Shown: positions 1 through 5,782 of the stretch, one piece after another
Layout of the letters: each line of letters begins with the position of its first letter
Numbering within the stretch: position 1 is the first letter of the stretch
Source: Candidatus Latescibacterota bacterium
Lineage (GTDB): Bacteria > Latescibacterota > UBA2968 > UBA8231
Assembly (NCBI GenBank): GCA_022827165.1
Contig: JAJDTN010000441.1
Span: forward strand, 1 to 7,763
Direction of reading: 5' to 3'
Length of the DNA stretch: 7,763 bases
The notes under the pieces: model-generated
The model's database searches: none
Told to the model about the DNA's origin: nothing
What the model saw: the letters and a program-made list of their open reading frames with translations, nothing else
Made by a program: the position numbers and the translations under genes

Positions 1-1
1 G

Positions 2-409
2 TACTGGCAGGCGATGCGCAAGCATCGCCTCACTCCCCACCGCATACCCGGACAGACCTTTCCCGCCATGCCTACCTCCCGTCTGGGGAGGTCTCTCGGC
101 GACCGGTTCACCGCCCTCGTGTGCCGCAACGACTACACGGCCCTCTGCGCCTGTCGAGCGCTCCGGGAAGCGGGGTTCGGCATTCCCGAGGATGTAGCCG
201 TCATCGGGAGCGGGGATATCGGGGCGGCGGCGTATCTCAAACCGGCGCTGACGACGATCGAGATCCCCCATGAGGAACTGGCCGAGGCGGCGATGGAACT
301 GATGCTGGCCAAGCTCCGGGGAGAGGAGACGCGCCGTGAGACCGTCCTCAAGTCCCGCCTGATCGTGCGCGAATCCTGCGGGGGGAGCGTCCACAAGCCC
401 CCGCCCTGA
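2..409 (+). CDS. LacI-family transcriptional regulator, C-terminal effector-binding part (5' end outside window)
   Basis: This is the C-terminal 135 codons of a LacI/GalR-type repressor. The frame is already open at base 2, so the ATG at 14 is internal and not the start. The visible part is the last half of the periplasmic-binding-protein-like effector domain. It shows the hallmark run ALVCRNDYTAL-ACRALREAGFGIPEDVAVIG, then the Y-L-x-P-x-L-T-T-I segment and the helix EELAEAAMELMLAKLRGEE, ending in the usual LIVRES strand. In the family this domain binds a sugar or related effector and controls an N-terminal DNA-binding head, which lies upstream and is not seen. The motif usually read as G-F/Y-D-D is G-S-G-D here; the lost first acidic residue corresponds to an effector-contacting aspartate in E. 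coli LacI, so the ligand may differ. It lies 71-80 bases upstream of and co-directional with a hydrolase gene, fitting a local regulator. Sampled G+C (63-68%) is a little below the genes that follow. The head could be GntR-type instead of LacI-type. Confidence 0.88.
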   Translation, partial: YWQAMRKHRLTPHRIPGQTFPAMPTSRLGRSLGDRFTALVCRNDYTALCACRALREAGFGIPEDVAVIGSGDIGAAAYLKPALTTIEIPHEELAEAAMELMLAKLRGEETRRETVLKSRLIVRESCGGSVHKPPP

Positions 410-480
410 GGCATCGCACCGTCGGCTGCCGGGTTGTTCCCGCGGGCCGGCGCACCTATCTCTTCGGGAAACCCGAAGGG
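410..480 (+). promoter_or_regulatory. Leader of the serine hydrolase gene with a ribosome-site hairpin
   Basis: A 71-base gap separates the regulator stop from the hydrolase. It contains the inverted repeat CTTCGGG-AAA-CCCGAAG (462-468 and 472-478). In RNA the stem extends by a U-G and a C-G pair to 460-480, giving about nine pairs with a three-base loop. The 3' arm contains GAAGGG (475-480), the best Shine-Dalgarno candidate for the next gene, so folding would hide it. There is no T-run after the stem, so it is not a classical intrinsic terminator. A CCCGCGGG palindrome sits at 439-446. I see no convincing -35/-10 pair, so the hydrolase may be read from the regulator's transcript. The regulatory role is inferred; the base pairing is seen directly. 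Confidence 0.4.
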
Positions 481-489
481 ATGATGCCG

Positions 490-1566
490 ATGACCACCCT
501 CTCCGCCGACGTCCTCGGCCGGGCCGCCGGCCTGCTCTCCGACAGTGTCGCCGCCGGCCGCGTCACCGCCGCCAGCCTCACCGTCGCCCGCCACGGACGC
601 CTCGTGCTCTCCCGCGGCTTCGGCACCCTGCGTCCGGAGCCGGGCGCCCCTGCCGTGGAGGCGGACTCCACCTTCCTCCTGGCTTCCATCACCAAGCCGG
701 TCACCGCTTGCGCCGTCATGCTTCTCGTCGACCGCGGGCGGCTCTCCCTCGACGACCCCGTGCAGCTCCACGTCCCCGAGTTCCGCGGCTGGGACAAGGC
801 CCGCATCCGCGTGCGCGACGTCCTCTCCCACGTCTCCGGCCTGCCCGACATGCTGCCGCAGAACACGCTGCGGCGCCGCCGCCACGCGACCATGGCCGTG
901 TTCGTGGACGGCGCCGTCCACGCCGGGCTGCTCTTCCGGCCGCGCACCGCCTTCCGCTACCAGAGCAAGGGCATCCTGCTGGCCGCCGAGATCGTCGAGC
1001 GCGTCACCGGCGAAGGCCTGCGCGACTTCGAGCGCCGGGAGATCTTCGAGCCCCTGGGCATGGGGCGCAGCTGCCTCGGCCTGGGGGACTACGCCATCGA
1101 GGATACGGTCTGGTGCGGCACCTCCATGGAGCTCGACGCCGACGGCCGCCGCTTCGGGCCGAACTCCCCGTACTGGCGTGACTTCGGCTGTCCCTGGGGC
1201 GGCATGCACTCCACCGGGCCCGATCTCGCGGCGCTGCTGCAGTGTATGCTCGACGGCGGGGCGCACGGGGGCGCCCGCGTGTTCAGCCGCGCCGCCGCCG
1301 CGGCCATGGTCCGCGACCAGAACCCGCCCCATCTCGAGTCGCCCTGGGGCCTGGGCTGGGCCCTGCGCGACTCGAAGTCGTGGGCCTACTTCGGCGAGCA
1401 GGTCTCGGCGCGCACCTTCGGCCACGTGGGCGCCACCGGCACCGTCGCCTGGGCCGACCCCGACTCGGGGCTGATCTGCGTCTGCCTGACCAACCAGATG
1501 GTCGACGGCGGCGCCCTGCTGCGCCGGGTCTCCAACATCGTCGCCGCCTCCGTCGAGCAGGACTGA
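490..1566 (+). CDS. Beta-lactamase-fold serine hydrolase (class C / family VIII esterase-like)
   Basis: This is a 358-residue serine hydrolase of the beta-lactamase/penicillin-binding-protein fold (Pfam Beta-lactamase type). It carries the nucleophile motif S66-I-T-K69, the following L-S-H-x-S-G-L-P stretch (112-119), a tyrosine motif Y157-Q-S (the family often has Y-x-N) and F-G-H312-V-G314, which replaces the K-T-G box as in esterases and D-peptidases of this group. Length is normal for the family. Members hydrolyse esters, amides or D-amino-acid peptides; the substrate cannot be read here. I see no signal peptide: the N-terminus is MTTLSADVLGRAAG, so it is likely cytoplasmic. I chose ATG 490 because GAAGGG ends nine bases upstream; in-frame ATGs at 481 and 484 sit too close to that site but would add only three or two residues. 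It ends four bases before the next gene, which suggests one operon. Given the sugar-related neighbours, lactone or acyl-ester cleavage is possible but unproven. Confidence 0.9.
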   Translation: MTTLSADVLGRAAGLLSDSVAAGRVTAASLTVARHGRLVLSRGFGTLRPEPGAPAVEADSTFLLASITKPVTACAVMLLVDRGRLSLDDPVQLHVPEFRGWDKARIRVRDVLSHVSGLPDMLPQNTLRRRRHATMAVFVDGAVHAGLLFRPRTAFRYQSKGILLAAEIVERVTGEGLRDFERREIFEPLGMGRSCLGLGDYAIEDTVWCGTSMELDADGRRFGPNSPYWRDFGCPWGGMHSTGPDLAALLQCMLDGGAHGGARVFSRAAAAAMVRDQNPPHLESPWGLGWALRDSKSWAYFGEQVSARTFGHVGATGTVAWADPDSGLICVCLTNQMVDGGALLRRVSNIVAASVEQD

Positions 1567-1570
1567 TCCC

Positions 1571-2530
1571 GTGCTGCCCAGGAAGACTCTGGGCCGCACC
1601 GGCATCGAGGTCACCCACCTCGGCGTGGGCGGCTTCCTCGGCCTGCTCCTGGACCCGGAGGCGACACCGGCGCAGCGCGAGGAGGCCGGCGTCGAGGCGG
1701 TGAGGCGCGCCGTCGAGTTGGGGGTGCGCTACTTCGACACCTCGCCGGCCTACGGCGACGGCTTCTCCGAGCGCCATCTCGCCGCCGGGCTGGCGGCCCT
1801 CGACCCGGGGGTGCGCGCAGGCCTCACCGTGTCGACCAAGGTGGGCACCCATCCCGAGCGCCGCTACGCCTACGGGGCCGACGACGTGCGCTGGTGCTTC
1901 GAGGGCAGCCGCGAGCTGCTCGGCGCCGTCGACGTGGTCCTGGTCCACGACCCCGCCAGCGACGAGCACATCGACACCATCCTCGGCCCCGGGGGCGCCT
2001 TCGACGCCCTGGAGGAACTGAAGGCGGCCGGCGAGATCCGCGCCATCGGCCTCGGCGTCCGCCCGCACCGCTTCCTGCGGCGGGCCATGGAGTCGGGCCG
2101 CGCCGACGTGATCCTGCCCTCGTACGACTACCACCTCATCCGGAGGTCGGCGGCGCCGCTGCTGGCCGAGGCCGCCGAGGCCGGAGTCGGGGTGATCAAC
2201 GGCTCCCCCTACCAGTCGGGCCTGCTCGCCGGCGTCGACCTGGTCCGGGAGGCGCGCCGGTGGAGGCCGGAGCACGCGGACGTGGCACGGGCCCGGCAGA
2301 TCGCCGCATGGTGCGCGGAGAGGGATCTCGACGTGGGCGCCGCGGCCGTGCAGTTCAGCCTGCGGGAGCCGCGCATCGACGCCACCCTGGTGGGACCGCG
2401 GACGGCGGCCGAGGTGGAGTCCTGCCTGGGCCACGCCACCGCGGAACTGCCCGGGGGGATCTGGGAGGAGCTGGAGGGGTTCCTCGCGGGGCTGCAGCCG
2501 CCCCCGGAGCCGGGGGGTGAGGTGCGCTGA
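1571..2530 (+). CDS. Aldo/keto reductase, L-fucose / L-galactose dehydrogenase-like
   Basis: This is a 319-residue aldo/keto reductase, an NAD(P)-dependent TIM-barrel oxidoreductase. The N-terminal signature LGRTGIEVTHLGVGG is followed by YFDTSPAYGDGFSE, which gives D56 and Y61. K90 (VSTKVGTH) and H126 (VLVHDP) complete the catalytic tetrad. Later segments YDYHLIRRSAAPLL and GVGVINGSPYQSGLLAG (about 185-221) resemble the clade of L-fucose, L-galactose and D-threo-aldose 1-dehydrogenases. Those enzymes oxidise the anomeric carbon of an aldose to a lactone. The C-terminal R-x-D-A-T-L-V-G-P-R-T segment (268-278) is the usual cofactor-phosphate-proximal region. The start is GTG at 1571, four bases after the hydrolase stop, with AGGA nine bases upstream, so it is probably co-transcribed and translationally linked. 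It ends against a convergent gene seven bases away. The family is secure; the exact sugar is inferred from motif resemblance only. Confidence 0.92.
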   Translation: MLPRKTLGRTGIEVTHLGVGGFLGLLLDPEATPAQREEAGVEAVRRAVELGVRYFDTSPAYGDGFSERHLAAGLAALDPGVRAGLTVSTKVGTHPERRYAYGADDVRWCFEGSRELLGAVDVVLVHDPASDEHIDTILGPGGAFDALEELKAAGEIRAIGLGVRPHRFLRRAMESGRADVILPSYDYHLIRRSAAPLLAEAAEAGVGVINGSPYQSGLLAGVDLVREARRWRPEHADVARARQIAAWCAERDLDVGAAAVQFSLREPRIDATLVGPRTAAEVESCLGHATAELPGGIWEELEGFLAGLQPPPEPGGEVR

Positions 2531-2541
2531 GGCAGCCTCAG
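2527..2541. terminator. Inverted repeat at convergent gene ends, possible bidirectional terminator
   Basis: CTGAGGC-A-GCCTCAG is a perfect 15-base inverted repeat at the point where two genes converge. It contains the TGA of the plus-strand reductase (2528-2530) and the TGA of the minus-strand lyase (complement of 2538-2540). As RNA it could form a six-pair stem with a three-base loop on either strand. A second perfect palindrome, GGCCGAG-CTCGGCC (2546-2559), lies six bases on, inside the lyase gene. Neither is followed by a T-run on either strand, so termination by the classical mechanism is uncertain. Confidence 0.35.
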
Positions 2542-3449
2542 GCCAGGCCGAGCTCGGCCCGCACTTCGGAGACGGTCTGGCGCAGGGCGTCGTGGATCAA
2601 CTCGTCGTAGCCGTCGCGGGAGTGCTCGCCCACCCGCGTCCGCGGGCCGATGGGCAGACCCTCGCGGGCCAGGTAGTGCTTGGCCGACTGCGGGTACTTC
2701 AGTTTCACCACCGAGTCCAACAGCGTCAGCCACCGCTGCAGCCAGGCCGCTTTCTCGTGGCCGGGGTTGTCGCACAGCCACGCGAACAGATCCGGGTAGA
2801 CGTTGGCGGCCACCGGCGACAGGCCGGCGGCGCCGAGCCGCAGCGACGCCAGGGCCGAGGCGGCGGCGGCGTTGAACATGGCGAACCCCGGGTCGGCGGC
2901 GGCGGCCTCGGCCTTGGGACCGAAGAGGGCGGGGTCGCGCGAGGTGTCCTTCATGTAGCGGAAGCGGCCGCTGGCCGCCGCCCGGGCCACGAAGCCCGGC
3001 GAGGTCACGCGGTGGCAGGGCTCCGGGCACTCGTAGAGGCCGAGGGGGAGCGGATCGGTGGCCTCGACGAGCCGCTCCAGCGCGGCCAGCAGCACCGGCT
3101 CGCCGGCCTCTTGCGGGCAGAGCTGGTTCGTCAGCACCACCACCGCGTCGACGCCGGTCCCCGCCATGCGGCGCACGAATTCGGCCTGGGCAGCCACGGG
3201 TCCGCCGAAGGTGCCGGTGGCGACCACGGGCACCCGGCCGCCGGCGCGCGCCACCACCCGCGCCGCCAGGGCCAGCCGCTCGTCGTCGGAGAGGCGGTAC
3301 ATCTCGCTCGACTGGCAGACCGCGAAGAGGCCCTTCGAGCCGCCGTCGATGTAGAAGTCGACGAGGGCGTCGACCCCGTCGTCGTCGACGGAGCCGTCGT
3401 CGCGGAAGGCGGTGAGCATCACCGGCCACAGCCCCTGGAAGCGCGCCAT
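2538..3449 (-). CDS. Dihydrodipicolinate synthase (DapA)/NAL-family aldolase or lyase
   Basis: This is a 303-residue class I aldolase of the DapA/N-acetylneuraminate lyase family, which forms a Schiff base between an active-site lysine and pyruvate or a 2-keto acid. The N-terminus FQGLWPVMLTAF-DDGSVDDDGVDALVDFYIDGG is the standard family opening. The C-Q-S-S-E segment (45-49) takes the place of the G-T-T-G-E loop. Y139 (GLYECPEP) and K167 (RYMKDTS) match the catalytic tyrosine and Schiff-base lysine. C-Q-S-S-E and Y-E-C-P differ from true DapA, so this is more likely a sugar-acid (2-keto-3-deoxy-aldonate type) aldolase or related lyase than the lysine-pathway enzyme; that is an inference. The start ATG shares a base with the stop of the upstream reductase (TGATG), and GGAGGT lies six bases before it. 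The same frame stays open for another 181 codons upstream, but that part is antisense-free shadow of the reductase gene and lacks family sequence. Confidence 0.93.
   Translation of the reverse strand: MARFQGLWPVMLTAFRDDGSVDDDGVDALVDFYIDGGSKGLFAVCQSSEMYRLSDDERLALAARVVARAGGRVPVVATGTFGGPVAAQAEFVRRMAGTGVDAVVVLTNQLCPQEAGEPVLLAALERLVEATDPLPLGLYECPEPCHRVTSPGFVARAAASGRFRYMKDTSRDPALFGPKAEAAAADPGFAMFNAAAASALASLRLGAAGLSPVAANVYPDLFAWLCDNPGHEKAAWLQRWLTLLDSVVKLKYPQSAKHYLAREGLPIGPRTRVGEHSRDGYDELIHDALRQTVSEVRAELGLA
2546..2559. repeat. 14-base perfect palindrome in the lyase 3' end
   Basis: GGCCGAGCTCGGCC reads identically on both strands. It encodes part of the C-terminal A-E-L-G-L tail of the minus-strand lyase. 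In transcripts it could only form a hairpin if the central bases open into a loop. It may reinforce the adjacent convergent-stop repeat, or simply reflect high G+C. Confidence 0.3.
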
Positions 3450-4318
3450 CAGACGACCTCCACGCCCACGCCGACGCCCTCCTCGAGCTCGGCGACGCTG
3501 GCGAAGGCGACGAGGACGCAGGTCACGGCGGGGTGCTGCTGGACCCAGCCGATGGCGCGGTTCGTGGGCGGCGCCACCTCGCCCGGCTCGCACAACTCGT
3601 GCCAGGGCCCGTTGACGATGGGGTAGATCAGGTCGAGGTCGGCCCGCGTCGGCTCGCCCCGCGGCGCCAGGCGGATCACCTCCTCGCGGTCGGCGGCGGA
3701 CCAGTCGGTGCGCGTCTGGGCCTCCCAGGGCAGCCACTGGCCGCCCAGGGCCTTCATGATCAGCACGCCCTTGCCCGCCGCCTGGGAGAGCGCCAGGCCG
3801 GGCTCCTGGGTGCGGCGGACGTAGTTGTAGATCACCAGGTCGCCCTCGGTCTCGGGCTCGGGCCCGCGCTCCGCATAGGCCTCCTGGTCGGCCTCGTGGT
3901 GGCGGATCAGGCAGAGGGCCCGCACCTTGCCGGCCTGTCTCAGGGCGTCGGTCGCCTCGCGCACGGCGGGGTTCGTCACCCAGGAGCGGCAATGGACGCG
4001 CAGGATGTCGATCGCCTCGCGGCGCACGTTGCCCAGGTGGCCCTCCACAACCCGGGCCAGGGTCGCCGGGTCGGGGTCGCCCACCTTGAGCGAGAAGTGG
4101 TGGTCGCCGCCGGGGCCTTTCAGCTCGTCGGGGATGTGGACCTCGTCGCCGTAGCCCATGTCGAAGAGGTTGACGCCCAGCTCGGCGGCCCTCAGGTAGA
4201 TGGCGCGCTTCTCCTCCGGGGGCGGGTGGCCCTCGGCGCCCTCGAAGCGGGCCAGCAGCCCGCCGAGGCCCATGACGCTCAGCTCCAGCTCGGTGCTTCC
4301 GAATCGCCTCCGTTCCAT
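3449..4318 (-). CDS. Aldo/keto reductase family protein with shortened active-site loop
   Basis: This 289-residue protein opens with the aldo/keto reductase signature RRFGSTELELSVMGLGGLLA. A TIM-barrel-like order follows, ending in AIGWVQQHPAVTCVLVAFASVAELEE, the usual final barrel strand and helix. Probable tetrad residues are D53 (LFDMGYGDEV), Y56, K78 (FSLKVG) and H109 (ILRVHCR). The Asp-to-Tyr spacing is three residues, whereas the other reductase in this window and most of the family have five, so the catalytic tyrosine may be displaced or the alignment may differ. The protein ends abruptly in G-V-G-V-G-V-E-V-V, partly because these codons also carry the ribosome site of the next gene. 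GAAAGG lies ten bases before ATG 4318, supporting this start. It is the first gene of a minus-strand pair with the lyase. Substrate is unknown; similarity to the plus-strand reductase is low, so it is not a recent duplicate. Confidence 0.85.
   Translation of the reverse strand: MERRRFGSTELELSVMGLGGLLARFEGAEGHPPPEEKRAIYLRAAELGVNLFDMGYGDEVHIPDELKGPGGDHHFSLKVGDPDPATLARVVEGHLGNVRREAIDILRVHCRSWVTNPAVREATDALRQAGKVRALCLIRHHEADQEAYAERGPEPETEGDLVIYNYVRRTQEPGLALSQAAGKGVLIMKALGGQWLPWEAQTRTDWSAADREEVIRLAPRGEPTRADLDLIYPIVNGPWHELCEPGEVAPPTNRAIGWVQQHPAVTCVLVAFASVAELEEGVGVGVEVV
3456..3461 (-). promoter_or_regulatory. Shine-Dalgarno site of the DapA-family gene, inside the upstream reductase
   Basis: GGAGGT lies six bases before the ATG at 3449 on the minus strand. 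It is a near-perfect anti-16S match and falls inside the last codons of the aldo/keto reductase (V-E-V-V-stop). With the TGATG overlap it fixes the start of the lyase and points to coupled translation of the two proteins. Confidence 0.8.
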
Positions 4319-4356
4319 CCTCTCTCTACCTTTCGCAAGCCGAGAACATACTCGCC
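4319..4356. promoter_or_regulatory. Short divergent intergenic region between reductase and sulfatase
   Basis: Only 38 bases separate the two divergent start codons. On the minus side GAAAGG (complement of 4329-4334) is a good ribosome site for the reductase. On the plus side I see no Shine-Dalgarno site for the sulfatase; CATACT (4347-4352) is a four-of-six match to a -10 box placed so that transcription would begin at or near the ATG, which would give a leaderless message. No convincing -35 element is visible. Two promoters must overlap here or extend into the coding regions. The promoter reading is weak inference. Confidence 0.35.
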
Positions 4357-5757
4357 ATGACCGACCGTCCCAACATCCTCCTGTTCTTCACCGACGACCA
4401 GCGCTTCGACACGATCGGCGCCCTCGGCGGTCCCGTCATCACCCCCCATCTCGACCGTCTCTGCGCCTCGGGCACCGCCTTCACCGACGCCTACATCATG
4501 GGCGGCTCCCGCCAGGCCGTGTGCATGCCCAGCCGCGCCATGCTGCACACGGGTCGGTCCCTCTACCGCATCCAGGGCGAGGGCCAGACGATCCCCTCCG
4601 ATCACGCCATGCTCGGCGAGAGCCTGCGTCGGGCCGGGTACGACACCTTCGGGACCGGGAAGTGGCACAACTCGACGGAGCCCTTCGTGCGCTCCTTCTC
4701 CCACGGGGCCGAGATCTACTTCGGCGGCATGGGCGACCACTGGAACGTGCCGGTCTTCCAGTTCGATCCCTCCGGCCGCTACGAGGGGCACATGCCCCAG
4801 ACCACGGACTTCCGGGCCCAGTCCGTCTCGCGGCGCCGGGGGGACCACATGCGCCCCGGCGTCCACTCCACCGAGCTGTTCTCCGACGCCGTGATCCACT
4901 TCCTGCGCAGCCGGCGCCCGGGGGACGCCCCGTTCTTCGCCTACCTCTCCTTCCTGGCGCCCCACGACCCGCGCACCATGCCGCCGGAGTTCCTCGAGAT
5001 GTACCCGCCCGGCGAGGTCGAGCTGCCGCCCAGCTTTCGGCCGGAGCACCCCTTCGACAACGGCGAGCTGCGCGTCCGCGACGAGCTGCTGGCGGGTTTC
5101 CCGCGCGGCGAGGACGAGGTCCGCGGGCACCTGGCCGCCTACTACGCCATGATCAGCCACATCGACGCGCACGTGGGCCGCGTCCTCCATCAGCTCGAGC
5201 GCGCCGGCCTGGCCGAGGACACGGTGGTCGTCTTCGCCGGCGACAACGGCCTCGCCGTGGGCCAGCACGGGCTCATGGGCAAGCAGAGCCTCTACGAGCA
5301 CTCGGTGCGGGTGCCCCTGATCTTCGCCGGCCCCGGCGTTCCCGCGGGGGAGCGGCGCCAGGCCCTGGCCTGCCTCACCGACATCTTCCCGACCCTGTGC
5401 GACCTGACCGGCGTCGACAGGCCCGGCTCGGTGGAGGCCCCCAGCCTGGCGCCCTGTCTGGCCGACGGCAGCGCCGCCGTGCGCGATCACGCCCTCTTCG
5501 CCTACCGCCACTTCATGCGGGGAGTCCGCGACGCGGCGGGGAACAAGCTCATCGAGACCGCCGCCGCGGGGCAGCGGCATACGCAACTCTTCGACGTGGC
5601 GGACGATCCCTTCGAGACCCGGGACCTGTCCGGCGATCCCGCCCGGGCGGAGGTGCTGTCCGGTCTCAGGCGGGAGTTGACGGCGTGGCGGGACCTCGGC
5701 GACGACCAGGAGGGGCAGGGCGTCGAGTTCTGGCAGCAGATGGAGTGGGCCGGCTGA
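4357..5757 (+). CDS. Formylglycine-dependent sulfatase (type I), cytoplasmic
   Basis: This is a 466-residue alkaline-phosphatase-superfamily sulfatase. N-terminal R-P-N-I-L-L-F-F-T-D13-D14 provides metal-binding aspartates. C56-M-P-S-R followed by L-H-T-G-R67 is the sulfatase signature, in which the cysteine becomes formylglycine. G-T-G-K102-W-H104 and A-P-H203-D-P match active-site basic residues, and G-D296-N297-G-x5-H304-G-L-M-G-K309 closes the metal site. The C-terminal part QLFDVADDPFETRDLSGDP is the common family end. All key residues are present, so it should be active if a formylglycine-generating enzyme exists elsewhere in the genome. The protein starts directly at the first barrel strand with no signal peptide, unlike most exported polysaccharide sulfatases, so it probably acts on an imported small sulfated substrate in the cytoplasm. 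No ribosome site precedes ATG 4357, but the motif R-P-N-I-L immediately after it supports this start. Substrate subfamily was not determined. Confidence 0.95.
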   Translation: MTDRPNILLFFTDDQRFDTIGALGGPVITPHLDRLCASGTAFTDAYIMGGSRQAVCMPSRAMLHTGRSLYRIQGEGQTIPSDHAMLGESLRRAGYDTFGTGKWHNSTEPFVRSFSHGAEIYFGGMGDHWNVPVFQFDPSGRYEGHMPQTTDFRAQSVSRRRGDHMRPGVHSTELFSDAVIHFLRSRRPGDAPFFAYLSFLAPHDPRTMPPEFLEMYPPGEVELPPSFRPEHPFDNGELRVRDELLAGFPRGEDEVRGHLAAYYAMISHIDAHVGRVLHQLERAGLAEDTVVVFAGDNGLAVGQHGLMGKQSLYEHSVRVPLIFAGPGVPAGERRQALACLTDIFPTLCDLTGVDRPGSVEAPSLAPCLADGSAAVRDHALFAYRHFMRGVRDAAGNKLIETAAAGQRHTQLFDVADDPFETRDLSGDPARAEVLSGLRRELTAWRDLGDDQEGQGVEFWQQMEWAG

Positions 5758-5773
5758 ACCCATACCGGAATAG

Positions 5774-5778
5774 AAGGA
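5774..5778 (+). promoter_or_regulatory. Shine-Dalgarno site of the helicase gene
   Basis: AAGGA within a purine run (5773-5780) lies four bases before ATG 5783. An in-frame TAG at 5771-5773 lies just upstream, so 5783 is the first possible ATG in this frame. The 25-base gap after the sulfatase holds no visible promoter or terminator. Confidence 0.7.
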
Positions 5779-5782
5779 AGAC

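Noticed and set aside
439..446. CCCGCGGG palindrome as a possible LacI-type operator
   Set aside because: It is only eight bases, lacks the flanking A/T positions typical of LacI-family operators, and such palindromes are common at this G+C.
133..1614. 493-codon open frame on the minus strand opposite the serine hydrolase
   Set aside because: Its protein is low-complexity (Gly, Ala, Val, Arg, His rich) with no recognisable domain, and the plus strand has a clear hydrolase. Long antisense frames are expected in DNA with GC-rich third positions.
1283..2434. 383-codon minus-strand frame opposite the plus-strand reductase
   Set aside because: It is low-complexity with no domain; the opposite strand carries the full aldo/keto reductase tetrad.
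2517..3626. 369-codon plus-strand open frame over the lyase and reductase genes
   Set aside because: It has no family motifs, and the minus strand encodes a DapA-family enzyme with its catalytic Tyr and Lys and a coupled reductase.
3450..3992. N-terminal extension of the lyase frame by 181 codons
   Set aside because: The extra sequence is Arg/Gly/Pro-rich and unrelated to the family, overlaps the reductase gene in another frame, and the ATG at 3449 has a strong ribosome site and begins exactly at the family N-terminus.
1571..4318. Two aldo/keto reductases as an inverted duplication
   Set aside because: They share only family-level motifs, differ in active-site spacing and length, and show no nucleotide repeat, so they are not a recent duplication.
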